64,000 nt of DNA. It comes from Cephalopachus bancanus. Lineage: Eukaryota > Chordata > Mammalia > Primates > Tarsiidae. The notes below the pieces were generated by a model, which was given only the letters and a program-made list of their open reading frames with translations, had not been told where the DNA came from and did not search any database. The stretch spans positions 3,038,001 through 3,102,000 of the forward strand of contig JAPVLO010000133.1 of NCBI GenBank assembly GCA_027257055.1, in the 5' to 3' direction. Made by a program: the position numbers and the translations under genes. The first letter of the stretch is position 1; every line of letters starts with the position of its first letter. Below are positions 47,460 to 57,905 of the stretch, piece by piece.

Positions 47460-48260
47460 CCTGTGTTCTGCTCTGTCTGGGCACTGCCAGTTTTGACCTC
47501 TTGGCATCTATACAAAGTCTTTCTTCCTTACCTTGCCTCTAGATTCAACCAGCTCAACCTGTTTATAGCTCCCATTCCTTCTTCACGTTGAGGTCAGTTT
47601 GAAATTCAATGATGGTCCTATACCTCATCATTTTGGGTCAACATTAAATTTAATAAAAGTACAATGTTGATACTGATGTTTTGAATATTTTAGTCAGAGA
47701 GAGTGGTTAAGGGCGTGATTTTGTGGCATGAACACAGGGGCCAACCTGAGCAAGGTAGTTTAGCAATATTTCCTTTGAGAAAACATCAGTATTTGGGGAG
47801 ATTTTCCTGCAACTGCAGATTTCAGTTCATATTAAATTACTTATCAGAGATAGTTTGGCATATAGTTTTATTTGTATTCCATTTGACCTAACAGTATTTC
47901 TCTGCAGTGAAATCACTTTGCTGTAGAAGCTCTTTTTATAGATAATTGAACCTGCAGCATTTGAAGGAAATATCGTTGATTCTTTTTCCAAAGAGATATA
48001 ATCCTGGCCTTCTCCCTGGAACCAGTGAAGCATGAGGACATGACAGTCCTTGATTTCGATCAAAGATTCAGGACTCCTCCCTGGCAACTGGGATAGTTGC
48101 CCAGTGCAAGGCTGCCGCATCTATTCTGCCATCTATTCAGGGCACACAGCACTCAGATAATAGGTGAGGGGCCACTGAAGCCATTAACGAAGAGAAAATG
48201 CATTGATAACTTATCTTCTTTTCACAAAAATTCAGCAGAAATGTTCATCAAGCCCACAGT
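47460..48260. other. Unique DNA
   Basis: No gene or recognised repeat. Confidence 0.4.
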
Positions 48261-48262
48261 GA

Positions 48263-48531
48263 AAGAAAGGCACAGAGACCAGAGGAAAAAAGGAAAAGAG
48301 GGAGGAAGAAAGTGGGGGGGGGAGGGAAAATAATGAGGAGAGAGAGGGAAAGAGGAAGGGAGGGAGGGAGGTAAGGAAGAAGGGAGGGAGAGGAAAAAAA
48401 GGGGAGAGAAGGGAAGGAAAAGAGAAAGAAAAAAGAGGAGAGAAAAAGAAAAAAAGGAATGGGAGGAAGGAAGAAAGAAAGAGAGAGAGAGAAAGAAAAA
48501 GAAAGAAAGAAAGAAAAAAGAAAGAAAGAAA

Positions 48532-48579
<48 letters not shown>

Positions 48580-48585
48580 AGAAAA
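48263..48585 (+). repeat. Long polypurine tract, ends in (GAAA)n
   Basis: More than 300 bases nearly free of pyrimidines: GGGA, GGAA and GAAAA units, then perfect GAAA units from about 48534 to 48578. The 119-codon minus-strand frame here is low-complexity Ser/Phe/Leu and not a gene. Confidence 0.97.
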
Positions 48586-49800
48586 ACTCATCAGAAAAAA
48601 GGATATCCTCCTTTACTCTCAGAAAACAGCACTAGAAATAGATAAACTCCTTGGTTAAAATCACAGAGGTTATGTTCAGCGTTATTCCTGGATAACAGGG
48701 TTGTATATTGCAGACCGTTACGAACAGAATCATAAGAAGAAAGCCGCAGATATATACAATCAACCCGTCTATTGAGGCATGGAACCACAGAGCCACAGTA
48801 ATCACCATAGAAAGCTGCGTAGTGACAACACAATTCTAAATCCATTTGATAGGCAAACTCTATCAATTGAAATTTCTCAGGGTGAATGAGTTCAAAACGT
48901 GTTATCTGTCGAGCAGCCCATCCTGCGATACCAGTTTATTTACTCAGATGGAGATTGGAGACTATGAGTAAACAGTGCAGCTCCGGCCTCAGCATGCTTT
49001 GCAGATAAACTCAGCACCGCTGTATTTGTTCTCTATGCTTTTGCATAAAGTTCTTTTCCACTGTAGAAGAAAAGGGTAGGGAGCGAGGAGAATGAAGAAA
49101 AGGGACATCTTTAAAAGACACTGTGCATGGAACTGTGAAATGGCAAGATACGTTTACCATGCAAGCTCTATCCCTACCTGTGCTGGAAGGCGTTCTGTCA
49201 TTTCGTGTTCCCACTTGAGAGTTTTAAAGAACTGGGAGAGTGCTCTAATCTCTTCCAGCCATCTGCCAGATAGTAAGATTCATTGTGTCTAAAGGCACCA
49301 GTTAGCCAAACACAGCAAGGTAACTTCACCAAGGGCAAGTCACAAAATACACATTTGCTTCATGGTTGAATGTTTGCTCTTTCTCTTTTCTCCTGTTGGG
49401 AACCCTAGTTAGTTTCAGCCTAATGAAGTGAAGTGTCTAAACGGAAGTAAGGGACAAAATGTTTCCGTGAAAGTCCAATGACAATAATTCTGGAAAAAAT
49501 TGTGGCTGGAGGAGGTTGGAAACATTTTCTACAGAGAGGACGAAAACTGGAGTATGAAACTCAAGCTTCACTGTAAACATGTCACCACAACTCTGATGAA
49601 TGCTCTGCAGATATTTGTTTCACCTACTGAAAGGCACAGACGGGCTCAGACTAGGCAGAGGACTATATTCTGATGTCTTAACTCTTCTACTGAAGGCTGA
49701 ACCCCTCTTTTTGTCCATTTTTTTAACTCATGGAAAATTTGCTATTTTAGGTAGGAAGGAGAATATACTGATTATAAAGGTTCCCCCACCACCAAGAAAA
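48586..49800. other. Unique DNA block
   Basis: No recognised repeat over about 1.2 kb. No coding frame with features. It could hold conserved non-coding DNA; the sequence alone cannot say. Confidence 0.4.
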
Positions 49801-49810
49801 AAAATGTTTT

Positions 49811-50089
49811 GGCTGGGCTCGGTGGCTCAGCCTGTAATCTCACGCCTTTGGGAGGTTAGGTGAGTGGATTGCCTGAGCCCGCGGGTTCAAGACCCGCCTG
49901 GGCAACTTGGCGAGACCGCATCTCTACAATAAATCAAAAATTAGCTGGGCATGGTAGCGTGCGCCTGTAGTTCCAGCTACTTGGAAGGCTGAGGCGGAAG
50001 GATCACTGGAGCCCAGCAAGTGGAGGCTGCGGTGGCCGTGAGTGGTCACTGCACTCCAGTCTGGGCAACAGAGTGAGACTCCAACTCAA
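49811..50089 (+). mobile_element. Young lineage-specific Alu
   Basis: Head 'ggctgggctcggtggctcag', 'gcgggttcaagacccgcctg', CTACAATAAATC linker and CTCCAACTC end. Target duplication aaaaatgtttt lies on both sides (to 49810, and 50090-50100). The A tail is short and merges with the duplication. Confidence 0.94.
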
Positions 50090-50194
50090 AAAAATGTTTT
50101 GGAGTTCATTTGTGGGTAAAATATTATATTTGGAATTTCTGGGAGTGAGCGGTATATTTTTTGACTGTGCCTCCTGCACTTAGTTTGGGTATTG

Positions 50195-50325
50195 GCGTGG
50201 GACTTGGAGCATTAATCACCTAATCTCTTCCTAGGTTTTTTTTTTTCCCCCATCTATAAAATGAAGAATTTAGATGAGCTCATCTGAGTCCCAGCCAATA
50301 TTTTATGATGTGAATTTTTACATAG
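50195..50325 (+). repeat. MIR-type SINE
   Basis: 'taatcacctaatctcttcct', 'ccatctataaaatgaagaat', 'tttagatgagctcatctgag' and 'attttatgatg' fit a MIR-family SINE with the 'tagatgatctctaag' type of end. Confidence 0.6.
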
Positions 50326-50394
50326 GACCTTTGCATGGTACGTAACTTTTTTAGGGTAAGAGAGTTCAGCCAGTATGAACTACTTTTTATCAAG

Positions 50395-50592
50395 TCCTTG
50401 CATCATCACCTGAAATCCTCACAGCAATCTTCAAGGGTAGTTACTATTATTTTTAAAGTTAAGTTTTTGAGGTCATAAGCAAACCTAAAAGATTAAATAA
50501 AACACTCAAGATTTCACCGTTAGGAATAGAAAAATCTACCAAATCCAAATCTATCTGATCACAAAGACAAGTTTTTAACCACTGGGCCATAT
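50395..50592 (-). repeat. MIR SINE, antisense
   Basis: 'gaaatcctcacagcaatctt', 'agggtagttactattatttt', 'gtttttaaccactgggccat' in antisense MIR order. Confidence 0.8.
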
Positions 50593-50624
50593 TACCACCC
50601 TTAGAGAATGCAATAGATCCCAGG

Positions 50625-50765
50625 GTCTCATTTTATATTTGCAACTGGTAGCTAAACAAGGTCAAGTAACACCCAAGCTCACAGAGCCAAAAGTGTCAGT
50701 GTCAGAACTTGAATCCAGGTTTCTTTTCTCCAGATGGACGTATATTGCCTTACACCACCTGGCAT
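50625..50765 (-). repeat. MIR SINE, antisense, second copy
   Basis: 'ctaaacaaggtcaagtaaca', 'cacagagccaaaagtgtcag', 'cagaacttgaatccaggttt'. A second antisense MIR 35 bases after the first. Confidence 0.7.
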
Positions 50766-50769
50766 GTTT

Positions 50770-51980
50770 TTTGAAGCCCAATACAGTACATAATCCACAC
50801 AAAAAGTTCGAATTTCCTATTATTCTGTCATATTTAATAAATACAGTTTCAAATAACTAGCAGCATCCTAAGTGAAGTCCAGGTTAGGTATGTTTTCCAA
50901 AGAAACAAGAAAAAATAAAACAGCCTTGATGAGAATTGAAGGTTAAATTAAAAGGACTTAAACGCCACCCGGTTCTCTTTCCATCAACTGGCAACCAAAA
51001 TGGTATCTAAATTCCCATTCTTCCCCATTGCTGGGAATAGCCTAGATTCAAAATTGTTCTGAGTTCAATGTCTCTGGCAAGCCTCTGTGGTTTGCATTAA
51101 CCTTTACTGCTCAATAGGAGCCATCAAGTATGTATTTAAATGGACCACCTTGTTTTACTGAAGGAGTCTCATCATTCATAGCTACAGTGAACATCTTTTG
51201 TCTCCCTGAACAGCCTGATGCTCGAAACTTTATCAATTTTAAGCTGTCATAAGAAAAGCAGCAACTCCTTTGCACAGAGAGAATATATACATATATTTTG
51301 CCCCATCAGAGATGACTTGAAAAGTCTTCCTCCAATTTGCTTTGAGAAAAATATCCTTTAAGCCGAGATTAAGATGGGGAAAACTTCCGATAAAAGGGAA
51401 TATTTTTCAAAAACTTGCAAGTGACTGCAAAGCCAGTTAACACAGAAAACCTTGTCACCTTAAGTATGCCATTTATTATCACACATGCCGGAATACATCT
51501 ATTCATCTTCTTTTAATTGCTTAGCTGCACTAGAAATACAAAGCAGCTCACTGATGCAGAGACTGTGAAAGAATATTTTGTCATGGAAACTTTGAAAACA
51601 TTTCAAAGCAGGAGTTCTTCTCTGGTGAAATGAAACCTTCCCCTGTCTGTTGGGCATTGTATTTGGCTGATAAGAGTCTCCCAGAATAGGCACCGTGCTC
51701 TCTGAGTGGCTTTTGTGTCTATCTTCTTGCTCTCACAGGGGGCTGAGAAAATTCCTATAATTTTTCAAGCAGAGTCTAGGAGAGTCGCAAGTCGTTTTTT
51801 CTTCCTCTCTTCTCAAAAAATGACTGTGATGATTCCTGATTCAGCACTTAAATACCTGGCTACCACTCTGAGTGTATCTGAGACAAATCTTGGGGCATTT
51901 TTGAACCCACTCTTCCTCCTAAAAATGTTGTAAAAACTGTTTTTAAAAAGTCAATCAGGAGCGGCTCCTGTCTCCACACC
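50770..51980. other. Unique DNA block
   Basis: About 1.2 kb without a recognised gene or repeat. Confidence 0.4.
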
Positions 51981-51984
51981 ATCA

Positions 51985-52045
51985 ACCATGCCACTACACT
52001 TCAGCCTGGGTGACAGTGAGACCCCGACTCAAAAAACTAAATAAA
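51985..52045 (+). repeat. Alu 3' end fragment
   Basis: 'catgccactacacttcagcc', 'tgggtgacagtgagaccccg', 'actcaaaaaactaaataaat': only the last 50 bases of an Alu with its tail. Confidence 0.75.
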
Positions 52046-52149
52046 TAAAAATATTGTGCCTGTTTATTTTTTTAAGCAAGGAAATACTGCACATGAATGC
52101 ACACTTTTAAAAATATTGTTTATTAATTATCGTAATACTATAAGAAAAG

Positions 52150-52315
52150 GATTGCAGTAGTGGGAAATTGCTAGGGTGGGGGCAGGATTGGCAGTAGTGG
52201 GATTCTGTCGGGGGTATACCTCATCAACAAGGGTACCTGCATAATGAACATTTGTATACTTAACCCTGAATTGTACCCCACATCTTTGAAATAAAAATTT
52301 TTTTTTAATAAAATA
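52150..52315 (+). mobile_element. L1 extreme 3' end, lineage family
   Basis: Only the 3' UTR: 'ggattgcagtagtgggaaat', 'gggattctgtcgggggtata', 'aagggtacctgcataatgaa', 'ctgaattgtaccccacatct', A-rich end. Severely 5'-truncated. Confidence 0.82.
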
Positions 52316-52319
52316 AAAT

Positions 52320-52525
52320 TTTTTTTATTGAGTACCTACTGTATATTTTATGATCTGGGTACTTTGACTATGTTATTTCACTTATACTTTATAACAGCTC
52401 TATCACATCTATTTATAGATTGTCTCAGTTTCACTGATGACCAAATTATCAGCTTAATTGTTAATGAGTAATAAAGCTAACCACAAAGCCGAGAATCTTT
52501 CTACATCTCCACTGAGTGATACTGC
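52320..52525 (-). repeat. MIR SINE, antisense
   Basis: 'attgagtacctactgtatat', 'ttatactttataacagctct', 'attgtctcagtttcactgat', 'gaccaaattatcagcttaat', 'aaagctaaccacaaagccga'. Confidence 0.6.
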
Positions 52526-53025
52526 TTCTGCTCAAGCATAGCCCTGTGCACCGAGACAAGGATAAAAACCTGAGAGTGGTTTTCTTTCTCAAACCATTTC
52601 CATTTATCAATGTTCTACCAAGATATATGGAAGAGTTATTATCTAGGTCTCCTAAGAAGGGTGACTGACCCTTGGGGATTCAAAAACAGTATTCAAAAGG
52701 GAAATATAGACAGAAACTCCTAAAGAACTCAGTTTCCCCATCCAATCTCAGCTGCCACACACAGCATATTCTTTCTTAGAATAGCCAGCTGGAGAGTGTA
52801 TCTGTGGTTATATCTGCTGGGTTTTCCTTTCCCAGCCCCACTCGTCTTTCACAGTTGTTTTCTTCCCCATTTTATAAAAGAAAAGCACACCTCCCACCCA
52901 TATTTTCTCTCCCCATAGTGTATTGTTTCATGACCTCATTTGAAATACTGCTCTCTGAGAGCCATTCTCTAACCAGACCACAGGTAAGTTCCCCAACCCA
53001 CGAGATACACAATCTTCTCATTAAG
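52526..53025. other. Unique DNA
   Basis: No gene or recognised repeat. Confidence 0.4.
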
Positions 53026-53038
53026 AATTGAACTTTCA

Positions 53039-53329
53039 GCCGGGCTGGGTGGCTCAGCTTTGTAATCCCACACTTTGGGAGGCTGAGGTGAGTGGATTGC
53101 CTGAGCCCAAGGGTTCGAGACCTGCCTGGGCAACTTGGCGAGACCTCATCTCTACAATAAATCAAAAATTAGCTGGGCATGGTAGCACACGCCTGTAGTT
53201 TCAGCTACTTGGAAGGCTGAGGCGGAAGGATCACCAGAGCCCAGCAGGTCGAGGCTGCAGTGGCCGGGAGTGTGCCACTGCACTCCAGTCTGGGTGACAG
53301 AGTGAGACTCCAACTCATAAAAAAAAAGA
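53039..53329 (+). mobile_element. Young lineage-specific Alu
   Basis: Full-length with the lineage markers and an A tail of about nine. Target repeat gaactttca at 53030-53038 and 53333-53341. A second SINE follows at the same target. Confidence 0.94.
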
Positions 53330-53342
53330 CTTGAACTTTCAA

Positions 53343-53494
53343 GGCTGGATAAGGTGGCTTACGCCTGTAATCCCAGCACTTTGGGAGGCTGAGGTGGAAG
53401 GATTGCTTGAGTTCAGGAGTTTGCGACCAGTCTGGGAAAAATAGCAAGACCCCGTCTTTTAAAAATAAATAAATAATTTTTTTTAAAAAAAATA
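53343..53494 (+). mobile_element. Alu left monomer (FLAM-like) at the same target site
   Basis: 'ggataaggtggcttacgcct', 'gtaatcccagcactttggga', 'ggattgcttgagttcaggag', then directly an A/T-rich tail after 'caagaccccgtctt'. It is a single monomer flanked by gaactttca (53333-53341 and 53495-53503). It is older in type than the Alu before it. Confidence 0.88.
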
Positions 53495-53687
53495 GAACTT
53501 TCAATAATTTCTTATGTCTTGCAATAATAATGTACCAAAAATATAATATGTTTACTTTGGTTTTATAAGTTATTAGTTAACAAAAATGTCATCACTCAAT
53601 AGAGAAAAACATTGTATAAACATATTGTGGTAGCAGAGAAATATGATAGGGTAATCAATAAAAGCCTGTCAAACAAAAACTATGTAT

Positions 53688-54292
53688 TTTACTTCTATGG
53701 AAAACAGTATGGAGATTTCTCAAAGAATAAAAATAGAATGACAGCTCGATTCAGTAATCCCACTACTGGGTATCTGCCCAAGACAAAGAAATCGTTATAC
53801 CAAAAAGATACCTGCACTCCTATGTTTATTGCAGCTCTATGCACAATAGACAAGATATGGAATCAACCTAAGTGTCCATCCATTGATGATTGGATAAAGA
53901 AAACGTGGTATATATACATCATGGAATACTATTCAGCCATAAAAAAGAATAAAATCATGTCTTTTGCAGCAATGTGGATGGAGTTATAGGCCATTGTCTT
54001 AAGTGAAATGACTCAGAAACAGAAAATCAAATACTGGATGTTCTCACTTATAAGTGGGAGGTAACTAATGTGTACACATGTACATAAAAAGTGGCATAAT
54101 AGACACTGGAGACTCAGAAGGGTGGGAGGGGGTGAGAGGTGCAAAATTACTTACTGTGTATAGTATATATTATTTGGACCATGGGTACATTAAAAGACCA
54201 GACTTCACCACTACACAACATATCCATGCAACAAAACTGCACATGTACCCACTAAATCTATAAAACTAAAGATTAAAATATCTTTAAAAAAT
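53688..54292 (+). mobile_element. L1 ORF2 C-terminus and 3' UTR
   Basis: Sense L1 with an open stretch of 125 codons (53612-53989) whose L1 part is the ORF2 end (AALCTIDKIWNQPKCPSIDD, then YIMEYYSAIKKNK). The UTR has 'aagtgggaggtaactaatgt', 'acactggagactcagaaggg', 'aaactgcacatgtacccact'. This is the L1PB/L1MA-like UTR type and differs from the lineage family of 7508. Confidence 0.92.
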
Positions 54293-54300
54293 AGTATTTT

Positions 54301-54599
54301 GAACCGGGTGTGATGGCTCAAGCTTATCATCCCAGCACTTTGGGAGGCCAAGGTAAGAGGACTGCCTAAGCCCGCGGGTTCAAGATCAACCTGGGCATCA
54401 TGGTGAGACCTCGTCTCTATAATAAATCAAAAAATTAGCTGGGCGTGGTAGTGTGTGCCTGTAGTTCCAGCTACTTGGAAGGCTGAGACTGAAGGATGGG
54501 CTGAGCCCAGCAGGTTGAGGCTGCGATGGCTGTGAACGTGCCACTGCACTCCAGCCCGGGTGACAGAGTGAGGCTCCAATTCAAAAAAAAAAAAAAAAA
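54301..54599 (+). mobile_element. Lineage-type Alu, older
   Basis: Sense dimer inserted just after the L1 tail, with agtattt on both sides (54293-54299, 54600-54606). It has the ataataaatc linker and 'cgcgggttcaagatc' but a full-length head, so it may be an intermediate form. Confidence 0.92.
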
Positions 54600-54694
54600 A
54601 GTATTTCATTGGGATAAAATTCTGAGGGAGAAATGAATTAAAAGTGCAATGTAAAATGACTGACTCTCCAAGAAGAGTTTGTTCTTATAATTTT

Positions 54695-55195
54695 TCTCCT
54701 TTTAAAAAATTTTTATTTTAAAGGTATGGGGTACAATTCAGGGTTAGGAATACAGATGTTCATTATGCAGGTACCTTTGTTGATTGGGTGTGCCCACCCT
54801 CCCCTGGCAGCTTCCCACTACTGCTACTTCCTTTCTTATGGTATTACAATAATTGTTCAAGGTCTGCTTATGAGTGAGAACATGTGGTGCTCAGTTCTTT
54901 GTTTCTGTGTTAGATCACTCAGTATTATAGACTCTAAGTTCATCCAGTTGCTATGAAATTCATAATTTTGTCCTTCTTTATGGCTGTGTAATATTCCATC
55001 ATGTATATGTACCACATTTTTTTAATCCAGTCCTCTTTCAGTTGGCAGCACGGTTGGTTCCATGTTTTTGCTATTGTGGATAATGCTGCAATAAACATGC
55101 GTGTGCAGGTATCTTTTTCATAGAGTGATCTGAGTTCCTCTGGGTATATTCCCAGTAGGGGGATTGTGGGGTTGCATGGAACATCAATTTTCTTA
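54695..55195 (-). mobile_element. L1 3' end, lineage family
   Basis: Antisense: 'gtacaattcagggttaggaa', 'gttcattatgcaggtacctt', 'ctcagttctttgtttctgtg', 'tttgtccttctttatggctg', 'gataatgctgcaataaacat', 'gggtatattcccagtagggg'. Its 94-codon minus-strand frame (54940-55224) is the ORF2 end. Confidence 0.93.
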
Positions 55196-55199
55196 TAAT

Positions 55200-56115
55200 T
55201 TTTAACTGAAGTGGTGGGTCTCAAATCACTGTGATATCAGATGTCACTGTACACATTTAAATATGACTAACAACAATTTTATTTTAAAAGAACATGGTTT
55301 TCAGTTCAGTTTGGATCTTTGGAAAACGCCATATTGATTTGCTATTTTTAACAGAGATTAAGCAGGAAACAGGACATGTGAAAATGAGTGCAAAGGCCAA
55401 CCGTCAAACTATAATGAATGCAGGTAGTTTTGTATAATTTCACCTTCTCTGATCTCATTATATTCATCCCAAGAAAAATGCTTTCCTATTGTACCATTTC
55501 CTCTTTTTGTTAATATCTTTGTCATGTGAGAAGATATCAGCCGTTTAATGATTTAGTTATTTAAACTTTTTGGATAATCTCTGTCCTCTGATCGACCCTT
55601 CCACTTCACCTCTTCTCCAGTCACAAGAACTGAGGATAGGAATTGTCAGCAAATCAAGTTACAGAGTGCTGGAAAGGTTATTGTGCCAGGAACTGCTATT
55701 ATCTTTCTGACAAAAATTATAACAAGCACAGGAAAAGGTGCAACTGGAATTCATTAATAACCCACCACTCAGAAATAGAGGATACCATGGTATAGATTTT
55801 AGAAACAATAGAAATGGTTGATATTCAAAGAAACGCCATAACTCATTTTCAGAATTGATTTTCCTAGCCTTTTTGCTGAGGCTGTCAATAAATGAAGCGA
55901 CAGTTAAATTTGGCAACAGTGGGGGTAATGTGGTGCATGTCAACTAAGAAATTGGACGATGCCTCATTGTTCGCCGCCATGACAAATACTTGCCTGAGCT
56001 CTCAACATAACCCAGCCCACGAGACCTCAGGATTCAGTTCAATAAAAGTACATGTCAACCCTGGGAGATGTTTCTGAAAGCGTAGTCTCACCTGTATACC
56101 CCTCCTAAAGTGTGG
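55200..56115. other. Unique DNA
   Basis: No gene or recognised repeat. Confidence 0.4.
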
Positions 56116-56122
56116 GGAGAAA

Positions 56123-56157
56123 CACGCACACGCACACGCACACGCACACGCACACAC

Positions 56158-56189
<32 letters not shown>
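56123..56189 (+). repeat. (ACGC)/(AC)n alternating purine-pyrimidine repeat
   Basis: About 67 bases of strict alternation, with a first half built of cgcaca units rich in CG and a second half of plain CA. Confidence 0.97.
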
Positions 56190-56193
<4 letters not shown>

Positions 56194-56374
56194 TTACAAT
56201 AGCTGGTATGGTCTTTTATGGCAATACATTTCACTTTTGGCATGTGTCTGTAAATTTAAACTTTATGGAAAAATATTATTAGGTAGGAAGTGACTTCAGA
56301 TATACAGATAAGCATCTGTTGTAAAATAAGTATTCATACTTTATAACTATACAAATAATTTTAGTCAACATTTA

Positions 56375-56578
56375 CTGAGAGCTATCCCATAAAGCATGCA
56401 GACTTTACATATAATTGCCTTTGGGCACCATGACAGCACGTTGAAATAGATGCTTCTTTTACCTCCATTCAAATACAAGGGCTTAAAGGGTTAAATGAGT
56501 TGCCCAAAGCCATTTGACTAGAAGGTACAGAGCCCCAACTCTGACTCAAGACTGAATGCTCTTAACCTCAGCTTTTTT
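56375..56578 (-). repeat. MIR SINE, antisense
   Basis: 'aagggcttaaagggttaaat', 'gagttgcccaaagccatttg', 'gagccccaactctgactcaa', 'gaatgctcttaacctcagc' match antisense MIR very well. Confidence 0.85.
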
Positions 56579-56579
56579 T

Positions 56580-56880
56580 CCAATGCGGCAGCAATAGCAC
56601 TTAAAATGTGACCAGTCAAAATCGAACTGTGCTGTATGTTTGAAATATACACCAAATTTCAGAGACTTAGAATGTAAAAGAATGTGAGATAGTTCAAGAA
56701 TAACTTTTAAATTAATTACATTTTAAAATGACAATATTCTGAATGTTGGATTAAATTTAAAATATTATTAAAATTCATCTCATTTTTTTAACTTTTCAAT
56801 ATAGCCACTAAAGAAGTAAAACTTATGTATGTGATTCACAGTATATTTCTATTGGACAGTGATGATTTAAGCCGTTGAAT
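56580..56880 (+). mobile_element. hAT-type DNA transposon fragment
   Basis: 'gcacttaaaatgtgaccagt', 'tttcagagacttagaatgta', 'ttctgaatgttggattaaat', 'aatattattaaaattcatct', 'tatatttctattggacagtg' follow a familiar non-autonomous hAT consensus to its end. Confidence 0.6.
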
Positions 56881-56971
56881 GTAGTGCCATATTTGTATAT
56901 ACATATGCATATAGGTATTTTTTAGTACAGAAGAATATTAACATGAAAAAGGTATAAAAATATTAGCAGTG

Positions 56972-57818
56972 GTATATTAGTCTGCTTGGGATGCCATAAT
57001 AAAATATCATGGACTGGGTGGCTTAAACAAGAGAAATCACTTTCTCACACTTCTGAGGACTAGGAGTTTGAGTTCAAGGCTCCAGCACGGTCAGTCTCTG
57101 GTCAGGGCTCTCTTTCTGGCTTGTAGCAGGCTACTTTCTCACTGTGTTCTCATGTGCAAGAGAGAGTAAGTGAGTTTTAATATCTCTCCCTCTTGTTTTA
57201 AATTTTATTTTAGCATAGAGATGAGGTATACAAGTGAGGCTGCATACAGGTGAAGTTTGGGCCCTTACCCCCATCCCCCATAATGAACCAAGTACCCTTT
57301 GTGTTGTCACATACTCCCACCCTCCTCCCTCCCTCCCTCCCCTAGCAGTGCCCAGGACTGCCATCCCTACCTTGTGTGAATGTGATTAATGTCCAAGGCC
57401 CACTTATGAGCAACTCTTTGTTTTTGTGATAGTTCACTTAGTATTAATCATCAAAGAAATGCAGATCAAAACTACAATGAGATACCACCTAACTCCAGGC
57501 AGGATGGCCATCATTAACAAGTCAAAAAACAACAGATACTGGTGCAATGCGGAAAAAAGGGAATGCTTCTACACTTGGAAGAAGTACAGGCTAGTACAGC
57601 CTCTATGGAAAGCAGTGTGGCGATTCTAAAAGAACTAAAAATGGATCTTTCTCTTTTTATAAGGGCACACACCCTGTCAGATTAGGTCCCTTATGACCTG
57701 ACTTCATTTAACCTTTTTTTTTTTTAACTTCCAAAGGCTTCATTCCAAATACCTCATACTGTAGATTAAGACTTTAGCATATGAATTTTAGGAAGCACAA
57801 TTTAGTCTATCAAAAGTG
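56972..57818 (-). mobile_element. MLT1-type (MaLR) LTR, split by an L1
   Basis: First part 56972-57190: 'tattagtctgcttgggatgc', 'catggactgggtggcttaaa', 'ggtcagggctctctttctgg', 'ctcactgtgttctcatgtgc'. Second part 57655-57818: 'tttataagggcacacaccct', 'cttatgacctgacttcattt', 'attccaaatacctcatactg', 'catatgaattttaggaagca', 'tttagtctatcaaa'. The two parts join where an L1 inserted. Confidence 0.82.
57195..57644 (-). mobile_element. L1, twin-primed: 3' end antisense, 5' part inverted
   Basis: 57195-57438 is antisense lineage L1 UTR ('gcatacaggtgaagtttggg', 'gtcacatactcccaccctcc', 'gtgaatgtgattaatgtcca'). 57440-57644 is L1 ORF2 in the opposite orientation ('catcaaagaaatgcagatca', 'aaactacaatgagataccac', 'ggatggccatcattaacaag', 'ggaaagcagtgtggcgattc'). 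An imperfect target duplication atctctccctctt / atctttctctttt (57182-57194, 57645-57657) encloses both. Confidence 0.85.
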
Positions 57819-57819
57819 A

Positions 57820-57905
57820 TTATCTCTGAATAATTGAATGACAGGTGATTTTTCTTTTTCTCCTTATTTTGTACTGTCCTAATAATTTTATATATTTATT
57901 GTTTC
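57820..57905 (+). repeat. Ancient LINE-like 3' tail
   Basis: 'gattatctctgaataattga' and 'caggtgatttttctttttct' belong to the same old tail type as 13375-13500. Family uncertain. Confidence 0.35.

Noticed and set aside
48232..48591. 119-codon minus-strand frame rich in Phe, Ser and Leu
   Set aside because: Translation of a polypurine tract, not a protein or membrane domain.
53612..53989. 125-codon plus-strand frame with protein-like text
   Set aside because: As an independent gene: it is the C-terminal end of a truncated L1 ORF2.
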